Origin: Clostridia bacterium
GTDB taxonomy: Bacteria; Bacillota_A; Clostridia; Christensenellales; Aristaeellaceae
Length of the DNA stretch: 6,570 nucleotides
Reading direction: 5' to 3'
Assembly: GCA_017397695.1 (NCBI GenBank)
Contig: JAFQIF010000009.1
Coordinates: 1 to 6,570, forward strand
The translations under genes were made by a program, and so were the position numbers. Shown here one piece after another: positions 1 through 5,611 of this stretch; positions within the stretch are counted from its first letter, which is position 1, and each line of letters begins with the position of its first letter. Below the pieces are notes generated by a model, which saw only the letters and a list, made by a program, of their open reading frames with translations, was not told where the DNA came from and did not search any database.

Positions 1-293
1 ATCCGGAGTTTTCCCTTGGCTGGATATGCAGCAATGAGCTGTTTATGAATGAAACCTATGTGGGCAGGCTGTTCCAGAAGAAAACGGGCATGAAATTCAC
101 AGCCTGGGTGACGGACAAACGCTTGAAAGAGGCCAAAAAGATGCTGGAAAGCGGACAAAGCATTCCGATCGGAGAAATTGCCGAGCGCGTCGGCTTTGTC
201 ACATCGAAGTATTTTATTGAAGTGTTCCGCAGACATACCGATATGTCTCCGGGGCAATACCGACAAGCGTTTAAAGAAGGGAGCCATGCATGA
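1..293 (+). CDS. AraC-family (YesN-like) transcriptional regulator, C-terminal DNA-binding part; 5' end outside the window
   Basis: The reading frame is open from base 3 and gives the last 96 residues of a larger protein. They form a complete AraC/XylS DNA-binding domain with two helix-turn-helix units. The first is at about visible residues 4-26, with the YesN-type pattern NELFMNETYVGRLFQKKTG. The second is at about residues 55-76 (IGEIAERVGF, then YFIEVFRRHTDMSP), the most conserved AraC signature. The internal ATG at base 45 falls inside the first helix-turn-helix, so it is not the start. In Clostridia this form of domain usually sits at the end of two-component response regulators (YesN) that control neighbouring CUT1 sugar transporters. 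The receiver domain, if present, lies upstream and cannot be seen, so a simple AraC regulator remains possible. The stop codon overlaps the ATG of the next gene (ATGA), which implies translational coupling. Confidence 0.9.
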   Translation, partial: PEFSLGWICSNELFMNETYVGRLFQKKTGMKFTAWVTDKRLKEAKKMLESGQSIPIGEIAERVGFVTSKYFIEVFRRHTDMSPGQYRQAFKEGSHA

Positions 294-1117
294 GGATTCA
301 ATATCTGGGAACGGCAGCAGCCGAAGGGTGGCCTGCGCTGTTCTGTTCCTGCCCGCTGTGTCAGACTGCGCGCAGGGAAGGCATTCTGCGCACGCGCACA
401 CAGTCGCTGATCGACGGCGAGCTGCTGATCGATTTTCCGCCGGACAGCTATGCGCATGCGCTGGCAAATGGAATCAATCTGAGCGAAATCAGCACGCTGC
501 TTGTCACGCACAGCCATATGGATCACTGGTTTCCCACGGACTTTGTGCATCGCCATGAGCTCTTTGCCCATGATACGAAGAATGTTCTGCATATCTATGG
601 CAATGAAGCGGTTCATCAGTCGTTTATTCAGGCGCTGTCCATCGATCGCTTCAAATCGCATCCGGTGGACGACGTCATTGCGTTTCATGTGGTACACGGC
701 GGCGATCGCTTCCGCGCAGGTGAATGGGAGGTCATTGCCGTGCCGGCGGATCACGACAAGCGGGAGGAATGCCTGGTCTATATCCTCAAGAAAGACGGAA
801 AGACGCTGTTTTATGGCCACGATACCGGCTTGAACCTGAGCGATGAGGCGTGGGCACTGCTGAAGCAGGAACGCTTCGATCTGATCAGTCTGGACGCTAC
901 CATGGGCGCGGGTTCCATGGGCGGATATCATATGGGCGTTGAAGAGGCGGAGCGATTCGCCGGGAAGCTGGAAAAGCTCGGCGCTGCTGATGAAAAGACG
1001 GTGAAAGTGATCAATCATTTCAGCCATAACGGAAAAATGACCAACGACCAGATGCGTGCATGGGGCAAGGCGCATGGATTCCTTGTCACGATCGATGGCA
1101 TGGAAGTTGAGTTTTGA
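290..1117 (+). CDS. PhnP-like metallo-beta-lactamase-fold metal-dependent hydrolase
   Basis: This is a 275-residue cytosolic protein with no signal peptide. It has the beta-lactamase-fold signature THSHMDHW (H74, H76, D78, H79). Further likely metal ligands are H155 (ADHD), D178 (YGHDTG) and H243 (NHFSH). The N-terminus has a CxCxxC cluster (C19, C21, C24) right after GTAAAEGWP. PhnP cyclic phosphodiesterases carry a comparable cysteine cluster that binds a structural zinc. Phosphodiester hydrolysis is therefore a reasonable guess, but no phosphonate (phn) genes are present and the true substrate is unknown. The start is ATG at 290, overlapping the regulator's stop, with a GGGAG ribosome site at 279-283 and a 6-base spacing. 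It is the last gene of its transcript, since an intrinsic terminator follows 5 bases after the stop. The coupling suggests co-expression with the regulator and perhaps a role in handling a sugar phosphate or nucleotide; that part is inference. Confidence 0.88.
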   Translation: MRIQYLGTAAAEGWPALFCSCPLCQTARREGILRTRTQSLIDGELLIDFPPDSYAHALANGINLSEISTLLVTHSHMDHWFPTDFVHRHELFAHDTKNVLHIYGNEAVHQSFIQALSIDRFKSHPVDDVIAFHVVHGGDRFRAGEWEVIAVPADHDKREECLVYILKKDGKTLFYGHDTGLNLSDEAWALLKQERFDLISLDATMGAGSMGGYHMGVEEAERFAGKLEKLGAADEKTVKVINHFSHNGKMTNDQMRAWGKAHGFLVTIDGMEVEF

Positions 1118-1122
1118 CAGCA

Positions 1123-1154
1123 AAAAACGCTGCGGCAAAAGCTGTGGCGTTTTT
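1123..1154 (+). terminator. Rho-independent terminator after the hydrolase gene
   Basis: A 14-base-pair stem (1123-1136 with 1141-1154, three G-T wobbles, no mismatches) closes on an AAAA loop. The 3' arm ends in TTTTT at 1150-1154 and the 5' arm begins with AAAAA, so the U-tract is part of the stem. It begins 5 bases after the stop codon and separates the regulator-hydrolase transcript from the transporter promoter. The A/T ends could also let it work on the opposite strand. Confidence 0.88.
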
Positions 1155-1231
1155 CTAGTATATGTCAGATGATTTGATAAGGTTTTACTTAAAAAGTCGC
1201 TTTTTTGGTATTTGAAGTCAGAATCCTTCCC

Positions 1232-1260
1232 CTGACATACACGTTCAAAGAACATATAAT
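1232..1260 (+). promoter_or_regulatory. Sigma-A-type promoter of the sugar transporter operon
   Basis: CTGACA at 1232-1237 (one base from TTGACA) and a perfect TATAAT at 1255-1260 are separated by exactly 17 bases. Transcription should start near 1267, leaving a leader of about 50 bases before the binding-protein start codon. It is the only good promoter between the upstream terminator and the operon. The -35/-10 match is read directly from the sequence; activity and start point are inferred. Confidence 0.8.
1238..1258. promoter_or_regulatory. Possible operator: dyad in the promoter spacer
   Basis: GTTC-AAA-GAAC is a perfect short inverted repeat at 1243-1253, centred on 1248. Extended to 1238-1258, seven of nine positions per arm are complementary. 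It fills the space between the -35 and -10 boxes, where a bound repressor would block RNA polymerase. It does not match the usual CcpA cre pattern or a CG-centred LacI operator. It may be chance; the position is the main argument. Confidence 0.35.
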
Positions 1261-1273
1261 ACAATTAACAGAA

Positions 1274-1297
1274 TGCCTGTACTGGATCAGACGGGCA
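1274..1297 (+). other. Leader mRNA hairpin just upstream of the ribosome binding site
   Basis: TGCCTGT (1274-1280) pairs with ACGGGCA (1291-1297) with one G-T wobble. Inside, CTG (1282-1284) pairs with CAG (1288-1290), leaving a bulged A at 1281 and a GAT triloop. That makes ten pairs in a leader of about 50 bases, ending 6 bases before the AAAGGAGG site. It has no U-tract, so it is not a terminator. It may stabilise the message or serve as a protein-binding site; neither is shown. Confidence 0.45.
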
Positions 1298-1303
1298 AAT
1301 ATC

Positions 1304-1311
1304 AAAGGAGG
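1304..1311 (+). promoter_or_regulatory. Strong ribosome binding site fixing the binding-protein start
   Basis: AAAGGAGG is close to the full anti-Shine-Dalgarno complement and lies 7 bases before the ATG at 1319. It decides the start: the frame stays open upstream to a TTG at 1205, but that lies ahead of the promoter and would put non-signal sequence before the signal peptide. Confidence 0.9.
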
Positions 1312-1318
1312 TTTTTTC

Positions 1319-2584
1319 ATGAAGAAGCTTTGCACTGTGCTGGTGGCTGTGCTGCTCGCGGCGCTCGTTTTGACGACGGCCATGGCTGCGGATGAGCCGA
1401 TGCGTATGACCTGGTGGGGCTCCGAGTCCTCCAACAAGATCTATCTGGGTGTCTCCGATATGTTCTCTCAGGAGCTGGGTATTGAGGTCGAAAACGAGTA
1501 CCTGTCCTGGGATGACTACTGGACCAAGCTCAATACGCTAGCAGCGGCGAACGATCTGCCGGACAGCCTGCGCATGGACTTGGCCTACATCAAGAGCTAC
1601 GTCGATAAGGGCCTGCTCATGGACCTGACTGAGCTGGTTGAAAAGGGCCTGATCGACCTGAGCGACGTGCCGGAGAGCGCGATTTCCGGCGGCATGTTCG
1701 ACGGCGGTCTGTACGCCATCAATGCCGGTTCCAACTCCATCGGCATGCTCTACAATGTGAAGATGATCACTGACGCCGGCATGGAAGTTCCGGGTCACGA
1801 GATGACCTGGGCGGAGTTTGAGCAGTTTGTTCTCGATTTCTATGCCAAGACCGGCATCTACGGAAGCGACCTGTGGGGTCTGCGCGACTACAACGGTACC
1901 TTCCGTGCGTATGTCCGCTCCAACGGCGGCGAACTGTACAACGAAGCGCAGGACAACCTCGGCTTCGAGCAGCAGATCCTCGTCGATTATCTGACCTCCA
2001 TCAAGCGTCTGCATGACGCCGGCGCGGTGCAGAATGTTTCTGAAATCACCGTCGATGTGGGCCGTGAAAATCAGCCGTACTCCAAGGGCCAGGCTGCGTC
2101 CATCACGACCACGACGGACTCCGGCACCACCTATTACAGCATGGTGAAGGATTCCTTCGGCCCGTCCGTGCTGCGCATCATCCCGGGCTCTGCGGACAAT
2201 AAGGGCATGTGGGTTAAGCCGTCTCAGTTCATGGCCATCGCCAAGGACGCTGAGCACGTCGAAGAGGCCGCTGCCTATATCAACTACTGGACCAATAGCG
2301 AGAGCTGCAACGAGTTCATTTCCGGCCGCCGCGGCGTGCCGATCTCCAACAAGATGGCGGCCTTCGTGGGCAGCAAGCTGGACGAGGCTTCCAAGATGAC
2401 CTTCGATTACATGGTCGAGATGGCGGCGTATGCTTCCGAATTGTACGCTCCGGATCCAATCGCGCACTCTGAGGTTGACGCGGAATTCAGCACCACGTTC
2501 CAGTCTGTGCTCTTCGGCGAGATGACGCCGGAAGAGGGCGCCAAGCACTTCTTCGAGTTCGCGGCGAAGGTTCTGGGCGAGTAA
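1319..2584 (+). CDS. Extracellular solute-binding protein of a CUT1-type sugar ABC transporter
   Basis: This 421-residue protein captures substrate outside the membrane and hands it to the two permeases encoded downstream. The N-terminus is a signal peptide: KK at 2-3, a hydrophobic core at about 4-20, and an AMA cleavage motif ending at residue 23, so the mature protein begins ADEPMRMTWWG. The TWWG start, the central segment around SNSIGMLYNVKM and the late ISGRRGVPIS motif are typical of bacterial extracellular solute-binding family 1 (MsmE/UgpB/MalE-like) proteins, and the length is normal for them. There is no lipobox cysteine: the only early Cys is residue 5, inside the signal peptide. 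Most Gram-positive binding proteins are lipid-anchored, so this is unusual. The substrate is probably an oligosaccharide or glycoside, but it cannot be named from sequence. It is the first gene of the operon, with the strongest ribosome site, fitting the high expression these proteins need. Confidence 0.93.
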   Translation: MKKLCTVLVAVLLAALVLTTAMAADEPMRMTWWGSESSNKIYLGVSDMFSQELGIEVENEYLSWDDYWTKLNTLAAANDLPDSLRMDLAYIKSYVDKGLLMDLTELVEKGLIDLSDVPESAISGGMFDGGLYAINAGSNSIGMLYNVKMITDAGMEVPGHEMTWAEFEQFVLDFYAKTGIYGSDLWGLRDYNGTFRAYVRSNGGELYNEAQDNLGFEQQILVDYLTSIKRLHDAGAVQNVSEITVDVGRENQPYSKGQAASITTTTDSGTTYYSMVKDSFGPSVLRIIPGSADNKGMWVKPSQFMAIAKDAEHVEEAAAYINYWTNSESCNEFISGRRGVPISNKMAAFVGSKLDEASKMTFDYMVEMAAYASELYAPDPIAHSEVDAEFSTTFQSVLFGEMTPEEGAKHFFEFAAKVLGE

Positions 2585-2609
2585 AGAATAGGGCCTGAGA
2601 TTTCTTGCC

Positions 2610-2621
2610 AGAGAATTCTCT
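2610..2621. repeat. 12-base perfect palindrome in the binding protein-permease gap
   Basis: AGAGAATTCTCT reads the same on both strands and lies just before the larger intercistronic hairpin. It could pair with itself in RNA only weakly, as it has no loop, and it could be a protein site or chance. No function is assigned. Confidence 0.3.
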
Positions 2622-2625
2622 TTCA

Positions 2626-2660
2626 GTATGCAGCCGCGGGGTTTCCCTGCGGCTGCGTAT
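2626..2660 (+). other. Strong intercistronic hairpin between binding-protein and permease genes
   Basis: Bases 2626-2641 pair with 2645-2660 over 16 positions (three G-T wobbles, no mismatch) around a TTT loop, with a GC-rich core. The sequence after it (CTTCCTGCGT) has no U-tract, so it is not a normal terminator. In sugar ABC operons such as malE-malF, a hairpin here protects the binding-protein message and keeps permease levels lower. The same role is inferred here from position and strength. Confidence 0.65.
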
Positions 2661-2693
2661 CTTCCTGCGTAAAGCGCAATCAACACATGACCT

Positions 2694-2700
2694 GAAAGGA
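2694..2700 (+). promoter_or_regulatory. Ribosome binding site favouring a GTG start for the first permease
   Basis: GAAAGGA lies 8 bases before the GTG at 2709 but overlaps the in-frame ATG at 2700, which is therefore too close to be used with it. No other purine-rich site precedes that ATG at a workable distance. Confidence 0.55.
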
Positions 2701-2708
2701 TGATCCGG

Positions 2709-3632
2709 GTGACTGCGGCAACTGTGAAAAAGCCCCTGACCAAGGGGGCGCGCCTGAGAAGAAGGAGAAATAACCTTGCTGGTCTGGCGTTTATTTCTCC
2801 ATGGCTGTTTGGCCTGCTGGTATTTACCTCCATTCCCATGCTGTATTCCCTGTATCTTTCCTTCACCAAGTTTGACGGTCTGGGTGATCCGAAGTGGTAT
2901 GGGCTCAATAACTATATCAACATGTTTCAGGACGGCGTGTTCTGGAAATCCGTAGGCATCACGTTCCAGTATGTGTTCATTCTTGTGCCGCTGCGCCTGG
3001 CTGCTGCGCTGGGTGTGGCGATGGTGCTTGCCAGCAATCATCGCGGCATCGGTCTTTACCGCACGGTGTATTACATCCCGTCGCTGCTCAGCGGCAGTGT
3101 GGCGATCGCCATCATCTGGTCCAAGCTCTTTGGTACAGACGGCGCGATTAATGGCATCCTTACCATGATCATGGGCCGCCCGATAACGTTCAACTGGGTC
3201 GGTGAACCGTCGACGGCGCTGTATTCGCTGATCCTGCTGGGCTGCTGGCACTTTGGCTCATCGATGCTGATCTTCGTTTCCGGCCTCAAGCAGATTCCCC
3301 AGAGCTACTACGAGGCGGCGCTGATCGATGGCGCTTCTCCCTGGCAGCGATTCAGCAGGATCACCCTGCCGATGCTCACGCCGGTGATTTTCTTCAATCT
3401 GGTTATGGGCATCATCAATGCGTTCAAGGCATTCTCCGAGGCGCTCATTATCACGGACGGCGGCCCGATGAACAGGACGATGCTCTTTGCGCTGTATATC
3501 TATAAGCAGGGCTTTACGTTCTTCAAGATGGGTTATGCGTGCGCCATGTCCTGGGTGCTGCTGCTGATCATCTCCGTGTTCTCCATTTTTGTGTTCAAGA
3601 GCTCGGACGGCTGGGTTCATTATGAAGAGTGA
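2709..3632 (+). CDS. Sugar ABC transporter permease, MalF/UgpA type
   Basis: This 307-residue integral membrane protein has six predicted hydrophobic segments, at about 25-49, 84-109, 119-140, 170-195, 222-245 and 275-297, after a basic cytoplasmic start (RLRRRR). The EAA loop that docks the ATPase is clear at about residues 202-222: YYEAALIDGASPWQRF followed by ITLP. NLAGLAFISPWLFGLLVF near the start and ITDGGPMNRT late in the protein are typical of UgpA/LacF-like permeases. It pairs with the downstream MalG-type protein to form the transmembrane channel. The start is set at GTG 2709 on ribosome-site spacing; ATG 2700 would add three residues. The gap of about 120 bases from the binding-protein gene contains a large hairpin, so expression is probably lower than that of the first gene. 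No ATPase gene follows, as is usual for CUT1 systems that share an MsmK-type ATPase. Confidence 0.92.
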   Translation: MTAATVKKPLTKGARLRRRRNNLAGLAFISPWLFGLLVFTSIPMLYSLYLSFTKFDGLGDPKWYGLNNYINMFQDGVFWKSVGITFQYVFILVPLRLAAALGVAMVLASNHRGIGLYRTVYYIPSLLSGSVAIAIIWSKLFGTDGAINGILTMIMGRPITFNWVGEPSTALYSLILLGCWHFGSSMLIFVSGLKQIPQSYYEAALIDGASPWQRFSRITLPMLTPVIFFNLVMGIINAFKAFSEALIITDGGPMNRTMLFALYIYKQGFTFFKMGYACAMSWVLLLIISVFSIFVFKSSDGWVHYEE

Positions 3633-3644
3633 GGAGGCAGGATG

Positions 3645-4508
3645 ATGCAGATTGTAAAACCGCGTATGTCCAAACGTACCATCCGCAGCGGCCTGATCTT
3701 CCATACGCTGGCGATTCTCTTTGGCGTCATCATGATCTATCCGCTGGTATGGATGGTGGCTTCCTCCTTAAAGCCCAATGAAGAGGTCTTCACCACAGTG
3801 ACCAGCCTGATTCCCTCGCGCGTGGTATGGAATAACTATATCGAGGGCTGGCAGTCCGCCGGACGATACACCTACGCGACGTATTTCAAGAATTCCTTCA
3901 TCATCGCCATTTTCTCAACGATCGGCGGCGTGGCGTCTTCTTCACTGGTGGCATTTGCGTTTGCGCGCATTCCCTTTACGGGGCGCAAGGCGTGCTTTGC
4001 CATCCTGATGGGTACGATGCTGCTTCCGGCGCAGGTACTGCTGATTCCGCAGTACATCATGTTCAAGAACATGGGTTGGATCAATACGTTCCTGCCGATC
4101 ATCATTCCGCAGTTCTGCGGCGTGCCGTTCTTCATCTTCCTGAATATCCAGTTTATGCGCGGCGTGCCGCGCGAGCTGGACGAGGCTGCGGAGATGGACG
4201 GCTGCGGCTGGCTGAAGAAGTACACGATGATTCTGCTTCCGCTGAGCAAGCCCTCGCTGATCACCTCTGCGATCTTTGCGTTCTATTGGTCCTGGCAGGA
4301 GTTTCTCGGTCCGCTCATCTATTTGAGCAAGCCGAGAATGTATCCGCTGTCCATCGCACTGAAGATGTTCTCCGATCCGTCCACGCAGACCAACTGGTCC
4401 GGTTTGTTTGCGATGACAACGCTGTCCATCGTGCCAGTTTTGCTGGTGTTCATGTTCTTCCAGAAGTATCTGGTAGAAGGCGTGGCAACGACGGGCATGA
4501 AGAGTTGA
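3645..4508 (+). CDS. Sugar ABC transporter permease, MalG/UgpE type
   Basis: This 287-residue inner-membrane protein is the second half of the transporter channel. It has about six hydrophobic segments (roughly residues 18-42, 84-106, 116-139, 148-172, 205-228 and 257-277). The EAA loop is at about residues 178-200: ELDEAAEMDGCGWLKKY followed by LLPLSKP. Other family marks are YPLVWMVASSLKP near the start, the NSFIIA and AFAFARIPF stretch, and a C-terminus in VEGVATTGMKS. It begins 12 bases after the first permease, with GGAGG at 3633-3637. Two adjacent ATG codons (3642 and 3645) are possible; 3645 is preferred because it sits 7 bases from the ribosome site rather than 4. It is the last gene of the operon, followed by a terminator. 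The substrate is presumably a sugar or oligosaccharide, but nothing in the permease specifies it. Confidence 0.93.
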   Translation: MQIVKPRMSKRTIRSGLIFHTLAILFGVIMIYPLVWMVASSLKPNEEVFTTVTSLIPSRVVWNNYIEGWQSAGRYTYATYFKNSFIIAIFSTIGGVASSSLVAFAFARIPFTGRKACFAILMGTMLLPAQVLLIPQYIMFKNMGWINTFLPIIIPQFCGVPFFIFLNIQFMRGVPRELDEAAEMDGCGWLKKYTMILLPLSKPSLITSAIFAFYWSWQEFLGPLIYLSKPRMYPLSIALKMFSDPSTQTNWSGLFAMTTLSIVPVLLVFMFFQKYLVEGVATTGMKS

Positions 4509-4542
4509 TTCCCTTTTCGACATGGTTATGAGCTGAATATGT

Positions 4543-4585
4543 AGACGCTCTGCAGCGAAGAAACTGCAGAGCGTCTTTGTTATTT
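4543..4585 (+). terminator. Rho-independent terminator of the sugar transporter operon
   Basis: A perfect 13-base-pair stem (4543-4555 with 4564-4576) surrounds an 8-base loop and is followed by a T-rich tail, TTTGTTATTT. It lies 34 bases past the last stop codon. The flank on the other side is not T-rich when read on the minus strand, so it serves mainly the + strand operon. The 117 bases from here to the convergent ATPase gene show nothing I can assign. Confidence 0.9.
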
Positions 4586-4702
4586 GGATAAGATTGGAAG
4601 GATGGGATTGATCGGATTTGTTTCACCAGGATTGCAAGTATTCTGCATATTTGGAGCATATACTGAAATGGAAAGATGACGTATTCGATCACGCCATATT
4701 GC

Positions 4703-5608
4703 TTATTCTTTCAGTTCCACCATCCACTGTGTCCCTTCGCGATACATTTTGATCTTTCTCGCCATCTGCTGCTTGGCCATGCGCAGCGTGCGGGCGGAGA
4801 TCCCGTGTTCAGCCGCCGCTTTTTCAAGCTCAGAGCTCCGGCAGGTGCGGGACCCTTTGAGCATGGAGAGGATGAGGCTTTGGGCCTGTTCGACCTTGGT
4901 CTGCGCGTGCTCCTCGCCTGACAGGAGCTCGTCTGCAGTAATGGCATATTCACCGATCCAGCTGAATCCTTCTTCAGTACCCAGCGAGAAGGCGAGGGAC
5001 TTGCCGGGCGGTGCAAGCGAGCTCTTTTCATGTGTGAGTACGCGGGTAGTGGGATCGTTTTTGACTCTGCCGATGAAGAGCAGACTGCGCACGGCAGCGG
5101 TCATGTCGATGGAGCCGAGGCCGCGATAGGTGCTCTGAGCGCCGACGGTTTTGTTGAGATGGCCGATCAGGATGATTGCGCAGGCGTGACGCTGGGCGAT
5201 ATCGCCGAGCTTGCGGAAAACGGGGCGAACTTCGTTGGCGCGGTTCATGTCCACGTCAGCGCCGAGGAAGGCCTGAATGGGATCGATGATCAGCAGATGC
5301 GCCCGATTCTCCGTAATCGCGCGCTCGATTCGTTCATCGGAGAGCGTCAGCGGAGTGTCGCCGTCGTCGATCACCAGCACGCGGCTGAGATCTGCTCCGG
5401 CTTCGATCAGTCTCGGCTTCACCGTGTCGCCGAGTCCGTCCTCTGCGGTTTGATAAATTACGTTGAATGGCTCAAGCGGCGTCATATTCGGCAGTGCCTT
5501 TCCTGTTGTACATGCAGCGGCCAGTTGCATGGCAAAGTACGTTTTGCCTTCGCCGGGATTACCCTGAAGAATGGTGAGCTTGCCGAAGGGGATGTAAATT
5601 ATTTGTGC
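4703..5608 (-). CDS. 5'-truncated RepA-like (AAA_25/RecA-fold) ATPase, mobile-element type
   Basis: The open frame yields 301 residues of a RecA-fold ATPase. A Walker A loop, GNPGEGKT (bases 5540-5563), follows IPFGKLTILQ. Counting from the first ATG (5530), Walker B is LLIIDP at about residues 79-84 (D83), and the LIGHLNK motif with H124 is typical of RepA/DnaB-like ATPases. The C-terminus, about 210-275, looks like a winged-helix domain (SARTLRMAKQQMARK). Relatives occur in phages, plasmids and integrative elements, where they act in replication. There is no ATG, GTG or TTG between the in-frame TAA at 5609-5611 and the ATG at 5530. That ATG lies downstream of Walker A, so a protein started there could not bind ATP properly. 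Relatives carry extra sequence before the Walker A strand, so the N-terminal part is missing. The gene is probably a non-functional remnant, or was cut by the adjacent junction. It runs convergent to the transporter operon. Confidence 0.8.
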   Translation of the reverse strand, partial: AQIIYIPFGKLTILQGNPGEGKTYFAMQLAAACTTGKALPNMTPLEPFNVIYQTAEDGLGDTVKPRLIEAGADLSRVLVIDDGDTPLTLSDERIERAITENRAHLLIIDPIQAFLGADVDMNRANEVRPVFRKLGDIAQRHACAIILIGHLNKTVGAQSTYRGLGSIDMTAAVRSLLFIGRVKNDPTTRVLTHEKSSLAPPGKSLAFSLGTEEGFSWIGEYAITADELLSGEEHAQTKVEQAQSLILSMLKGSRTCRSSELEKAAAEHGISARTLRMAKQQMARKIKMYREGTQWMVELKE

Positions 5609-5611
5609 TTA
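5594..5611. other. Junction between the decapitated ATPase and the dehydrogenase stop codon
   Basis: On the minus strand the dehydrogenase ends in TAA (5611-5609), and the ATPase-like frame resumes at once in the same frame, reaching conserved family sequence (IPFGK) after only about five codons. No ribosome site, start codon, terminator or intergenic spacer lies between them. Codon use changes at the same place. It marks either a recombination or deletion breakpoint or a false join in the assembly. I see no terminal repeat or target duplication there. Confidence 0.65.

Noticed and set aside
1191..1205. AAAAAG-TCG-CTTTTT inverted repeat as a second terminator or regulatory hairpin.
   Set aside because: The stem is almost all A-T with six pairs, too weak to terminate; a strong terminator already sits at 1123-1154.
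56..1264. 402-codon minus-strand frame across the regulator and hydrolase genes.
   Set aside because: Both + strand genes carry clear family motifs and overlap by ATGA; the antisense product has no family signature and crosses the terminator.
1205..1318. In-frame extension of the binding-protein gene upstream to a TTG at 1205.
   Set aside because: It starts ahead of the -35/-10 promoter, has no ribosome site, and would bury the signal peptide behind 38 unrelated residues; the ATG at 1319 has a near-perfect ribosome site.
1267..1318. Riboswitch in the transporter leader.
   Set aside because: The leader is only about 50 bases and holds a single small hairpin, too short for known sugar-related riboswitch classes.
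1538..2908. Long open frame on the minus strand across the binding-protein gene, and similar long antisense frames over other genes.
   Set aside because: They mirror the codon bias of the real + strand genes, show no recognisable domains, and lack ribosome sites and promoters.
4703..5530. ATPase as an intact gene starting at the ATG at 5530.
   Set aside because: The Walker A loop lies upstream of that ATG in the same frame, and there is no ribosome site in front of it; the gene is truncated rather than naturally short.
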